Positions 11,801 to 20,882 of a DNA stretch of 64,000 nucleotides are shown piece by piece (position 1 is the first letter of the stretch; every line of letters starts with the position of its first letter). The stretch comes from Cotesia glomerata. Its lineage: Eukaryota; Arthropoda; Insecta; Hymenoptera; Braconidae. The position numbers and the translations under genes were made by a program. Under the pieces are notes generated by a model. The model made no database searches and had not been told where the DNA came from. It saw only the letters and a program-made list of their open reading frames with translations. The stretch lies in assembly GCF_020080835.1 (NCBI RefSeq), contig NC_058165.1, positions 1,543,967 through 1,607,966 of the forward strand, given 5' to 3'.

Positions 11801-13719
11801 GCGTCGGTCGCGGAAATTTCTCGATAATCTCCTACAAGTCGAACCGGGTGAGCAAGAAGTCACAGATCGGAGGATTCTTGAACGATCAGACGGACGTCAA
11901 TGAAGCGGAGCCTGATCGGCAAGGTCAGTGGTTAAGAAGAAGGCGCCTAGATGGTGCCTTGAATCGCGTGCCTAGAGATTTTTACCCAAGAGTCTGGCAA
12001 GTGCTGGAGCGCTGCCAGGGGCTGGTTATAGAAGGGAAAGTACTGCCTCAGCACCTCACCCAGGAGATGACTTCTGGGGAGCTGAAGTTTGCTCTAGCGG
12101 TTGAGACTGTTCTTAATACCATTCCCCAGCCGGAGTACAGACAATTGGTGGTAGAGGCGCTGATGGTTCTCACGCTGGTTACGGAGTATAATGTGGTGGC
12201 TTCTTTGGGGGGGATGATTGTTGTTGAACAGTTGGTGCATCAAGCTAACGCCATCTTTCTTGAAGATCAGGTAAATATCTTTAGATACATAATTAAGAAA
12301 TGACCTTGTATCTTGTGAACTATTGACATTTTTGAAGATATAAGCTCATCCTGATGTTACACTCATTGAGACCTTTCATTTAAGTACCCACATCAATTTT
12401 TTATATATTTTATATATATATATATATGGGTGATTCTCTGTAAGGACGTCTTAAATCTGTACAAAATTGTCCGACCAAATTATTTTTGATTTTATTAGAA
12501 AAAAAATTAACAAGGGCTACAAAATTATCAGCTTAATCATAATAAATAAACAGCCGAATTAATTTTTGCTTTTTCGATATTTGTGTATCTTTTGCCATAT
12601 AACATCACAGGAGACTGTTTGCCAGGGGACTGTTCTTTTCTTTTATCAAATTGAGAAAAATCAAGCAAACTATTTCAATGCATTCAACTTTTCAAGTTCT
12701 CAATCAATGTTTACATTATTTAGAATAATATTAAGACTTTTGGATCGAATTTTATAAATAAATTATAAATAAAAATAGTTGCCAGGGGACTGAGTTTTCC
12801 AGTGGCCCAGACACATATTTCCAGCACAAACGGTGCTTTGACACTAAATAAAATGCCGATAAAGCGCTTATAGCCCTATGGTTATTAACTCAAGGCTAGT
12901 TAGATCCTTATAAACCTTACGAAAGGTAAAATAACACGCTGGATTTTTTTTTTGGCTTTGAACTTCTGGCAGGCGGCTGTTCTTAAAATGCCTGGGACAA
13001 ACTTTGGTTTAATGAATTTAATGAAACAAATTAATTTTCGGTACTTTTCATTGAAGAAGATTGTTAGTTAACTAATTAAGTTTATAAACATTATGGACCA
13101 AATTACATATTATGGACGAATAACTTAAAATTTAATCTTAAAGTTTTAATTTTGGGAATGGGACAGCCCGGGAGACTGTTATTTCAGTGGTTTACGAATT
13201 TATAGCAAAAAAAACCAAAATTTATTTCATTTTAGTTTTCAATGCTCCAAATAGAAATGATTTTTTACTTTCGTAATAAATTTTTTTTTTAGTAACAAAA
13301 TAACAATTTTTCTAATAAAAAAATGCCTGGGACAGCAAAAAACATCCTTACAGAGAATTACTCAAATGAAAGGTCTTGAAGAGTGTAACATCAGAATGAG
13401 CTTATATCTTGAAAAACGTCAATAATTAAGAAAGTACAGTGCAATTTAACAAAAGTCATCATTTGATCAAGCAAAATTTCTTTTTTTAAAGATGAAAGTC
13501 GATGGAGACGCAACTTTATGCTGTGCAAAGCCCAAAAACCAGCGAGAAACAACGCCAATGGGAACTTTACTATGCGGCGGCGCTGCTTACATCTGCCAGC
13601 ACTTCTACGACAGCGCTCCAAGCGGTAGTTTTGGAACAATGACCTATATAACGCGTGCCATAGCTTCTTATTTGAACTTTCTGCCGAAGGAGGGTGACCT
13701 TGAGTGCAGTATTTCTTGA
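5818..13719 (+). CDS. PHKA: phosphorylase b kinase regulatory subunit alpha
   Basis: Regulatory alpha subunit of phosphorylase kinase, the (alpha-beta-gamma-delta)4 enzyme that activates glycogen phosphorylase. Exons: 5818-6300, 7400-8375, 8430-8539, 8632-8779 or 8973-9120 (alternatives), 9227-9405, 9470-9620, 9786-10081, 11181-11394, 11462-12270, 13492-13719. All have GT-AG borders and compatible phases, giving about 1197 aa (vertebrate family members about 1235). The N-terminus has the glucoamylase-like (GH15) domain with LDYYQRVI and DHAWIRDNVY, then GIWERGDKTNHG and DGYRTPKEDPNRLYYEP. The C-terminal half carries QGQWLRRRRLDGALNRVP and DSAPSGSFGTMTYITRA. The protein ends CSIS, a CaaX box predicting farnesylation as in known alpha subunits. 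An RSIAVE site near the exon 6 end resembles the regulatory phosphorylation region. The ATG at 5818 gives MRSRSDSGVRLDYY, the family start. Introns 1, 7 and 9 hold repeats. Confidence 0.97.
6301..7399. repeat. PHKA intron 1: trinucleotide microsatellite and inverted-repeat element
   Basis: A long (GAT/ATG)n-type microsatellite runs from about 6680 to 6990 and produces poly-Met, poly-His and poly-Ile frames that are not genes. It is bracketed by an inverted repeat: CAATTTCAAAACACTGTAACTG near 6450 faces CAGTTACTGTGTTTTAAAATTG near 6651. A GC-rich islet (about 7010-7075) and reiterated TTGGATATTTTTACTATTG blocks (7140-7340) follow. Confidence 0.75.
8632..8779 (+). CDS. PHKA: PHKA alternative exon 4a
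   Basis: This 148-nt exon has acceptor AACAG and donor GTAAAG. It encodes LTDMTRFYIASDYELMIDIF through MLGRP and HL, aligning with the family segment after FTPQ. It has the same length, phase and position in the protein as exon 4b. Because 148 is 1 modulo 3, the downstream frame is kept only if exactly one of the two exons is used. Confidence 0.88.
8973..9120 (+). CDS. PHKA: PHKA alternative exon 4b
   Basis: This 148-nt exon has acceptor ATCAG and donor GTAATT. It encodes NFDAEEFYVTNDADFLASIF through MLGRP and HNHL. About 16 of 49 residues match exon 4a, including the FY, IF, FL, W and MLGRP positions, so the pair is an old exon duplication with both copies kept open. The intron between the two is 193 nt. 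Confidence 0.88.
9694..9720 (+). CDS. PHKA: PHKA candidate 27-nt microexon
   Basis: Lying in the gap between exons 6 and 7, this segment has a good acceptor (CTTACCAG) and donor (GTAAGTTA). It is 27 nt, stop-free in the required phase, and would insert PGFPLVLLE. It ends GAAC|GTAAG exactly like exon 6, so inclusion is frame-neutral. The flanking introns would be 73 and 65 nt, normal for the gene. RNA evidence is needed. Confidence 0.5.
10082..10900. repeat. PHKA intron 7: reiterated CTTGCTCAAG motif region
   Basis: The decamer CTTGCTCAAG, its complement CTTGAGCAAG, and close variants occur about ten times between 10105 and 10760, often followed by ATTTGT or ATCC. There is no coding potential. 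This looks like a decayed element built from a short palindromic motif. Confidence 0.6.
10901..11153. mobile_element. MITE with CCTGATAGCC termini, copy 1
   Basis: The element is bounded by CCCTGATAGCCA and TGGCTATCAGG. It is 253 bp, non-coding, and made of imperfect repeats of AACTTTTTC and CAACTT. It belongs with the 345-bp element at 27202-27546, whose TA target site can be read directly. It lies just upstream of the exon 8 acceptor at 11180. Confidence 0.75.
12283..13460. mobile_element. PAL-1 copy interrupted by Tigger-derived MITE, copy 2
   Basis: This lies within PHKA intron 9. The PAL-1 left arm (12298-12424) and right arm (from 13359) flank a MITE at 12427-13358. The MITE is collinear with 48583-49506, starting TGGGTGATTCTCTG. 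Its 3' end stops at CAGAGAAT and passes straight into PAL-1 sequence, so the last bases of the right TIR are deleted. Confidence 0.85.
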
Positions 13720-13878
13720 TACTTATTAAAAATTGTTATTGTAATTGTTATTAGTTAAATATATATTAAAAAAAAAATCCAGTACCTTGAAAAATTATCT
13801 AATTATAATTATATCGTACAATAAAAGTTGATAAATTTAGTACTTTATTGAAAATTTTAATAATTACACACTATATAT
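13720..13878. terminator. convergent 3' ends of PHKA (+) and mRpL28 (-)
   Basis: Only 159 bp separate the two stop codons. A plus-strand AATAAA lies at 13820-13825 for PHKA, and TTTATT at 13844-13849 is an AATAAA on the minus strand for mRpL28. The two transcripts probably overlap at their 3' ends. Confidence 0.7.
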
Positions 13879-14122
13879 TCAAGCTTTTGGACTTTTGGAA
13901 AAAGGGTTAACTTTATCGAGCCAGGAAGTGGTTTCAGGTTTTTCAACTTCTACATCTACGGCCTCAGCAATTTTTGCTTCTTTTAATTTAGCAATTAACT
14001 CAGATCGGTACTTTATTTTCAAAGGAGTGATTACTTCTTTACTTCGTTCGATTTCGAAGAATTTTTTTACTGCTTCTGCGTAAGTTAGTCCGTACCATTC
14101 AATTTCTTCTCTCGTGTACTGA

Positions 14123-14196
<74 letters not shown>

Positions 14197-14267
14197 TGAT
14201 ATTTTAGATAATTTAAAGCTATTATAATCATTATTATTATTAAAAAAGTTTGATGACGATGATGATG

Positions 14268-14301
<34 letters not shown>

Positions 14302-14360
14302 TATTTTTGATAATTTAAAGCTATTATAATCATTATTATTATTAAAAAAGTTTGATAATG

Positions 14361-14397
<37 letters not shown>

Positions 14398-14603
14398 TAT
14401 TTTTGATAATTTAAAGCTACTAGAATTTGAATTTGCGCGCGCAAGCGCGCGCCTGACTATAGCATTTGCATATATTTTCATGCTTATGATATATTCGACC
14501 AATCACGTTACGAATAGTTTGATGCCACATACATTTCATCTCAATTTTATGTTAGGATTATAATCATTATTATTATTAAAAAAGTTTGATGACGATGATG
14601 ATG

Positions 14604-14637
<34 letters not shown>

Positions 14638-14699
14638 TATTTTTGATAATTTAAAGCTATTAAAATCATTATTATTATTAAAAAAGTTTGATAATGATG

Positions 14700-14730
<31 letters not shown>

Positions 14731-14789
14731 TATTTTTGATAATTTAAAGCTATTATAATCATTATTATTATTAAAAAAGTTTGATGATG

Positions 14790-14828
<39 letters not shown>

Positions 14829-17645
14829 TTTTTGGTAATTTAAAGTTATTATAATCATTATTATTGAAAAATTTGATAATAATAATAATAATAATAATTT
14901 TTAATGAATATTGAAAATTGTCTTTTTAAACAAGCAAAAAATGAATAAAAAATTGAATCAAACTTACAGCAGTCAAGTATTCTTTGTACTGATTGTAAAC
15001 TTCTTCACGTTTTTCAGAATCATCTGGATACAAAGTTTTGTCAGCTAAAGCTGTTAAAATGAGACGCTTGAGTTTGAGCGCTAATAAAGACCTCAAATCA
15101 CATGCTGGTGTCTTAAATTGAATAAATAATTAATTAAGTACATAATCAAAATTTAATGGTATGCATTAAGCGACTAAAAAATTAATGATTATAAATTATA
15201 GAAAAGTACCTTTAACAAATAATGATCAAAACCATAATGCTCGTTAATTAAATCAATAGTGCGTGATGTAACGACTGTTCTTATATGTTTGTCTAGTACT
15301 TCGCTGTAGACTACAGATTTGTGTAATCTCGGGACCCAAAATTTGGCAACTCGCCTTTTTTTCTGGCTTTTCTTCAGGAACCCTTGGACCACAGCTTCCC
15401 CTCCCCAGATTCCTTTATCCAGTTCTTTTGGATACATCAACCGTAATGGGATATTTTGTACTCGAACTCTAGATATACCAGTAGTAAAAATTAGTTATAT
15501 TTCGTAAGATTCGAATTAAGAAAAAATGGACTCTTTTAAAAAATGATTATGATGATTAAAAATATTTAAAACTTTTTAAATTTTGCACTTTAGTACCTAA
15601 ATATCGGCCTAATAGTCATTTCATAATAAAAACATTATTATTTTTACCTTTTAAGTCATTTAAATGTATTATTTAATTATTTAATAATTAAGACATTAAT
15701 TTTTTGGGACTAGAAATTATTTTACTTTTCAGTGCGAGAAGGAGACCCTGCATTATATTAATTTAAATAAATTGAATTTTACTCGACTACAATATTATTT
15801 TAATATCAATTATAATTGCTCTAATCAAGTCTAAATTCTTCTATAATTAATTTGAATAATATATTAATAAACAATCCGTTAATTATTACGGACTGTAAAT
15901 ATAAAAATGAAATAAAAAAATTTATTTGTAAATTAAAATGTCATACGCAGTAATTTTTTGTAAATTAAGGACTATGAGTTTTCATATTGTAAAATTTTAA
16001 GGTATTGATTAATTTATTTTTTAGATATTTGTATTGAGTTTTTGATTTTACGTGAAAATTGCTAAGGAGGCTCGAGGGTAACTAATGAGTCAAAATAATG
16101 TTAAAATTTTTTTTAAATTTTAGTCTTCCCAATATTCGTAAAAATTCTTTATTTCAATCTAAAATAATTTAAACAATTTAATAATTGATGATTTTTACTT
16201 ATTTAATAAAGCAAAGTAATAAAATGACTTTGGTATTTATTACTTGCCGGAATAAATAAACAGATTTGGCAATAGCAAGCTTGATTTTACCCATAACCTG
16301 AGACGTGGATGAGTGTGTGAGTTAAACATTTCTCTCTCTGTAATTATATTTCTATCCTTTTGTTTTTTCTCAGCTGTTGACGCGATGTTGTCAAATCTTT
16401 ATTCGAATAAATGGCTGACGATAAACCAGTTACAAACATAAAATTTGACTTTAAATATTTCAAAAATTATATCGGTAATGTATTATTATTAAATTGTTTT
16501 TATATTTTGCAATAATCCAAGTTTTTTGTGAATAATTTTTTATCCGTTAAAGTTGGGAGGTTAATATTGAGAAAAAATAATTAAAGTCTCGACAAAACGT
16601 TTGTCCGCCATAAGAGCCCGTGTATAAGGAGATAAAATATGTGATTTTTAAAATTTTATATCTAAGTAACTAAACGGTGAATCTTTTTTAAATTTTGGGA
16701 TTAGATAAATTACGTATTTATTTATACGTATACTTAATTTCAAAGCTCAAAGTTGGAAATTATTTTTTACATTAGATTCGCTCGAACTTCCTTAAAGTAC
16801 AAGCGTTGCACTTTTCAATGCGAAAAGGAGACCCTGTATTATATTAATTTAATTTTACTTACCCGTGTAAAAAAAAATCGTCTTAAATTTGTCGTTCGTT
16901 TAAGATCTTAAACGTGACACAAACCAAGACTTTTTTAAGACGCCAAAAAAAAAAAATTCCGAGAGCAGATTTTTGAAATTTTGGTTCTCGAATTTGTTGT
17001 TAAAATTAATTTTTAGACATTTTTTAGACGATTTTATGACTTTCTAACCTCAATATTTTTGAGTAAGATGTTTTTAAATTCAATTTAAAATTGTTAAAAA
17101 ATTATCATCCGACAATTTTAAGAATTTTTTAATACGTTCCGTTTTAATGTTCCGGGGCTCTGTCGCTGTTAGCTCATCTTAAAATAGTCTCTAAATTTTT
17201 TTTTAAGACTAATTTAAGATCATTTTAAGACACTTTAAAAACGCTCCATAATAATTTTCCGGAGCTGTCATTGTGATATCTTAAAATAGCCTGGAAATTT
17301 TTTAATTATTTTTTTAAGACTATTTTAAGATTTTTTCAAGACTATTTTAAGATTTTTTAAAGTCTTAAAATTGTCGGATGATAATTTTTTAACAATTTTT
17401 AATTCCATTTAAAATTATCTTACTAAAAAATATTGCGGTTAGAAAGTCGTAAAATTAATTTTCACAACAAATTCGAGAACCAAAATTTCAAAAATCTGCT
17501 CTCGGAATTTTTAGTAGATTTTATTAAAATATAACTATTGCAGCCGTCCTCATGGCGCAACTTTTGAAAAATTTAGCCATTTTCTGACTTAGTTTGTCGA
17601 GCTGAGTCAGAAAATATATATAGTTCAAAAGTTTATATATGTATG

Positions 17646-17725
<80 letters not shown>

Positions 17726-18643
17726 CGATATAACGCGGCTTGTCAGCACGATAGCGTTTTCAATTTATGACCGATTCTTCTCAAACTCAGCATGCTTTAT
17801 CTATCGATCAAGACCAAGGTTAAGTTCGAAGATGAGCTTAATCGGGCGAGTAATTTGGAAATGACAGGATTTTGAAATTTTGAAAATCGTAAAAATTGAT
17901 GTTTTTACTACTTCAACTTGGTATAATTACTGAACTAGACAAAATATTGAAATTCGGTAAAATGCATCGTAAAGCTCTTTTAATAAGCTTCAATTTTCAC
18001 TACTTAGAAGTGGTAGTAGCCTCAATATTACTCCTTTTAGAGTTCGTTTAATGGAACAGTTTTACTGTTGCAGCCGTTTTAAAATTATTGTCTACATCAT
18101 AGCTTAATCATGATGTTAATTCAATAATTACGATATTGATCAGTCTTTTGTGTAATGTTTTCGGGTAGGTTGTCAGTAAATATGTCACAAATTAGTTCTA
18201 ACCATTGTTTTCTTCAACTAAAATTTTATCCGGTCGCAAAATTCTGATTAACTTGAAAACTGTTGTTTCTCAGCAGTTACTTAAAATTTGGACATTTATA
18301 ATTCAAATCTTATAATCTGTGCAATTCTTTGGTAAATATTTGAGAAACTTTTTTTTCACAAGATAATTTTTTTTCCAAAATTTGTTGTAAATAGTTTTAA
18401 ATTTATTATTGAATTTTGTTTTTAATTCATGAATTAAGTTATACATTATCAGTGTTATTATATTATTTTATTAAAAATCAATTTTTAACTTCCCGCTAAG
18501 AAAATCGAAGATTTTCAAAAATCGGGAAGCTATTGTTTTCACCCCGTTTTGCAAAAATCGAGTTTTCATCAGATCTCGACGTTTGAAGGTCACAGGAAGC
18601 TTCCCTGACTATCCCCGTGAGGTTGTCACGGTGTCTGTGTGTA

Positions 18644-18735
<92 letters not shown>

Positions 18736-19929
18736 TATGTGAACCGCTTATAACTTTTGAACGGCTTGACCGATTTCATCGTGGTTGGTGCCATTCTAAA
18801 GGGCTTGACCAAACTTAGATTTTGAAAACTATTCGGACCGATTCAGATCAATAGATTTTGAGAAATCTTCAAAAAACTGAAAAAAAAATTTTTTTCAAAT
18901 GTGGTTTTTTTGGAACAACTTTTAAACGGCTTTATGGTTCAATTCCAAAAACTAATCAGCTCTTAACCTTAAAAAACCACGTCGATCGCCACCAGTCCGG
19001 TCAAAATCGGTTGATTCGTTCGAGAGATATCGTGAACGAAAGAAAACCGAAAAAAGTGTTTTTTTCGGAATAACTCCGAAATTCCTAGCGCGATCAATTC
19101 AAAATTTAAGATTCTTTGTGAGGCTTGAAAAACTGCGTCGAATGCTGCCAACCGCGTGAAAATCGGTTTATTCATTCAACAGTTATTGCGGTTTAAAAAT
19201 TCAAAAAATAGTGTCTTATCAAATCTCTATCAGACTTTTGAGCTCGAAGAGCTCAAAATAACCCATAAATTGTATTTTTAAGCTCGAAGAGCTCAAAAAC
19301 ATCATTGGTGCAATTTTAAGCGCCTAAGTATGGAATTAGCGGGAAGTTGCAGGGATGGCCTTCAGGGTCAACCGTTTTCCTAATTTTTTTTATTTGAAAA
19401 ATCTACTTCCATTTCGGCTGCCGAATGGCCTTTTTTTTTTTTGGCGTCTTAAAAGAGTCTTAAAATAGTCTTGGTTTGTGTCACATTTAAGATCTTAAAC
19501 GAACGACAATTTTAAGACAATTTTAAGACGATTTTTTTTTTTACACGAGTACCTTAAATATTATTTTAAAATTAATAATAATCTTAAATTTATTTTTTAA
19601 TAAAATACTTACGGCATTCCAAGCTGTTCATCAAAATAATACTTCCTAGTATCAGGAATATAATGAACCGCTGCCGGTTGTTGATTTTTCCATTCACGCC
19701 AAAATTTTTTATACGCTTCCGGTAATGCTGCACCTACACCCTTTGACCATCGGGTTGGTTTTGGGAAATAATACAATCTCTAAAAAAATATAAAATATAA
19801 ATATTAAAAAAATCTATTACAAAAAATTGTAATACTAAAAAAAAATACTATTTAATAATTTATTTTAATTAATATAATTATTTACTAAGATAATTAATAA
19901 CTTACGTTAGTTATATTTGGAGTTGCCAT
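13879..19929 (-). CDS. mRpL28: mitochondrial ribosomal protein L28 (bL28m)
   Basis: Large-subunit mitoribosome protein acting in mitochondrial translation. Exons in coding order on the minus strand: 19906-19929, 19613-19779, 15210-15468, 14968-15111, 13879-14118. They total 834 nt, or 277 aa. Phases agree (the second exon leaves CC, completed to CCA). The start reads MATPNITN|RLYYFPKPTRWSKG. The diagnostic block is KGIWGGEAVVQGF, FWVPRLHKSVVYSEVLDK and TIDLINEHYGFDHYLLK, then TPACDLRS and REEIEWYGLTYAEA. Length is slightly above the human protein (256 aa). The first exon has only eight codons. The intron between exons 2 and 3 is about 4.1 kb and full of nested elements, while the first intron is 126 nt. 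An NRF1-like site lies upstream. Confidence 0.95.
14119..14905. repeat. mRpL28 last-intron minisatellite of (TAA)n-bearing units
   Basis: Units of about 95-120 bp contain TAATTTAAAGCTATTATAATC, ATTATTATTATTAAAAAAG and a (TAA)n/(GAT)n block. They occur about six times. The array starts directly at the exon border (TTATTATTTCAG acceptor on the minus strand). It is interrupted at about 14418-14556 by a different segment containing an alternating GC tract, described separately. Confidence 0.85.
14418..14556. other. GC-alternating island inside the minisatellite
   Basis: This single-copy stretch breaks the (TAA)n array. It includes GCGCGCGCAAGCGCGCGC (about 14435-14452), an alternating purine-pyrimidine palindrome of the kind that can adopt Z-DNA or a cruciform, in a background of nearly pure A+T. 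No coding frame is evident. Confidence 0.6.
15541..16064. other. AT-rich intron sequence of mRpL28
   Basis: This is ordinary-looking AT-rich intronic DNA. It includes GTGCGAGAAGGAGACCCTG near 15732, which resembles ATGCGAAAAGGAGACCCTG near 16818. That suggests the 16.06-16.8 kb element is inserted within a larger duplicated or older repeat. Confidence 0.4.
16065..16792 (+). mobile_element. TA-flanked TIR element carrying an exon-like segment, copy 1
   Basis: This 728-bp element has termini AGGAGGCTCGAGGG and CGCTCGAACTTCCT flanked by TA. It is nearly identical, in inverse orientation, to 60872-61597. TA target duplication and short TIRs suggest a Tc1/mariner-superfamily non-autonomous element. 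It holds no transposase; instead it contains a promoter-like and exon-like segment (16370-16480). Confidence 0.85.
16411..16474 (+). pseudogene. candidate captured first coding exon, copy 1
   Basis: An ATG opens 21 codons beginning MADDKPVTNIKF and ending NYI plus one base, directly followed by GTAATG, a usable donor. Upstream is TTTTTTCTCAG (acceptor-like) and a possible 5'UTR. The other copy of the element (61189-61252, minus strand) keeps the same start, frame and donor with one amino-acid change (D to N). The parent gene is not recognised. Confidence 0.5.
17648..17722. repeat. (TA)n microsatellite
   Basis: Alternating TA with occasional interruptions, inside the long-TIR element. Confidence 0.95.
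18487..19348. mobile_element. element with AACTTCCCGCTAA termini, nested
   Basis: It starts AACTTCCCGCTAAG and ends TTAGCGGGAAGTT, about 860 bp. It contains a (GT)n tract and blocks such as AACTTTTGAACGGCTTGACC and its variants, which recur within the element. Frames across it are not conserved proteins. It is inserted inside the 16864-19547 foldback element. Confidence 0.75.
18649..18731. repeat. (GT)n microsatellite
   Basis: About 40 GT dinucleotides, giving a spurious poly-Thr-His frame on the minus strand. Part of the AACTTCCCGC element. Confidence 0.95.
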
Positions 19930-20178
19930 CCTAGAATATTTTTAATTCACAATATTTAATAAAATAATTTTTTTCGCTCTCGCAATTTTGTTCCTCCTAC
20001 TTTCTTTAGGTTATGTTTATGATTATAAATGAAAGCCGCAGGCATAAAAATGATATTCCACTCCCTTCACAGCTATTGGTTGATAAAAGGCGTTGCTATT
20101 AGAGTGAACGTTGATAGGATAGATTTTAGATGGTAAGTCTCTGTTTAATTCAATATGGCGCGAGGCGGGTTGTAGTAA

Positions 20179-20190
20179 CGCGCATGCGCG
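20179..20190 (-). promoter_or_regulatory. NRF1-like palindrome upstream of mRpL28
   Basis: CGCGCATGCGCG is a perfect palindrome about 250 bp upstream of the mRpL28 ATG. It matches the NRF1/Ewg consensus core (GCGCATGCGC), a factor family known to control nuclear genes for mitochondrial proteins. The surrounding 60 bp is the most GC-rich in the region. Confidence 0.55.
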
Positions 20191-20199
20191 ATTTTTGAA

Positions 20200-20813
20200 A
20201 ATTAACGCGCCGCTAGTTTCAATTTAAATAAAAAAAAAGAAAAAGTACAATTTTTTAATTTATTAATTTATAGAAGTAAATATTTTTTTTGTAATAAAAT
20301 TAAGTGTTACTAATTGTAATAATTATTAATTAAGAGCCTGAAAAAATTTTTTCTTTTAATTTCATGGAATGTAAGCACTGATTTGTTTTTTTATTTTATT
20401 GAATTTATAAATAATAATATCAGGCGAATAATAAAATCCGCGAATTAAATCACATAAACCAAAACAAAATAGTATTTGGTTAAAAGTAATACATACACTG
20501 TAAAATATTTGCGGAGTAAACGCGGAGTGAATGATTTTTAATTGATTCACTCCCAGCGGGAGTGATATTTACTCCGAGAAGGAGTTAATTTTTATTGATA
20601 ATAAAATTCACTCCGCATTCACTCCCAGAATGAATGAATTTAGTAATAAATAAATTTTTGTAAAGAAAATATTTTTATAAACCCTTTTTATATTTAATTA
20701 TTAAAAATTTAATTTATTATTTTTAATAATATTTCATTTTAATTATTATTATAATGTTTTTATTTATTTTTTTTTATAAATTAACTATAATTAAAAATTG
20801 TAAAAAAATATGT

Positions 20814-20882
<69 letters not shown>

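Larger units (their letters stand above)
16864..19547. mobile_element. 2.7-kb long-TIR foldback element with nested insertions
   Basis: Terminal inverted repeats of about 95 bp begin CGTGTAAAAAAA and contain GTCGTTCGTTTAAGATC and GACACAAACCAAGAC at both ends (16864-16958 and about 19440-19547). Inside is a second palindrome: the arm at about 16968-17135 (CCGAGAGCAGATTTTTGAAA onward) faces 17365-17507. The motif AGTCTTAAAA and its complement recur many times. No transposase frame is present. It lies in the long intron of mRpL28. Confidence 0.8.

Noticed and set aside
14085..14858. Tyr-rich and Leu-rich minus-strand frames
   Set aside because: They are (TAA)n minisatellite translation; only the final 13879-14118 part is mRpL28 coding.
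18609..18812. Thr-His repeat protein on the minus strand
   Set aside because: It is the (GT)n microsatellite within an AACTTCCCGC element.
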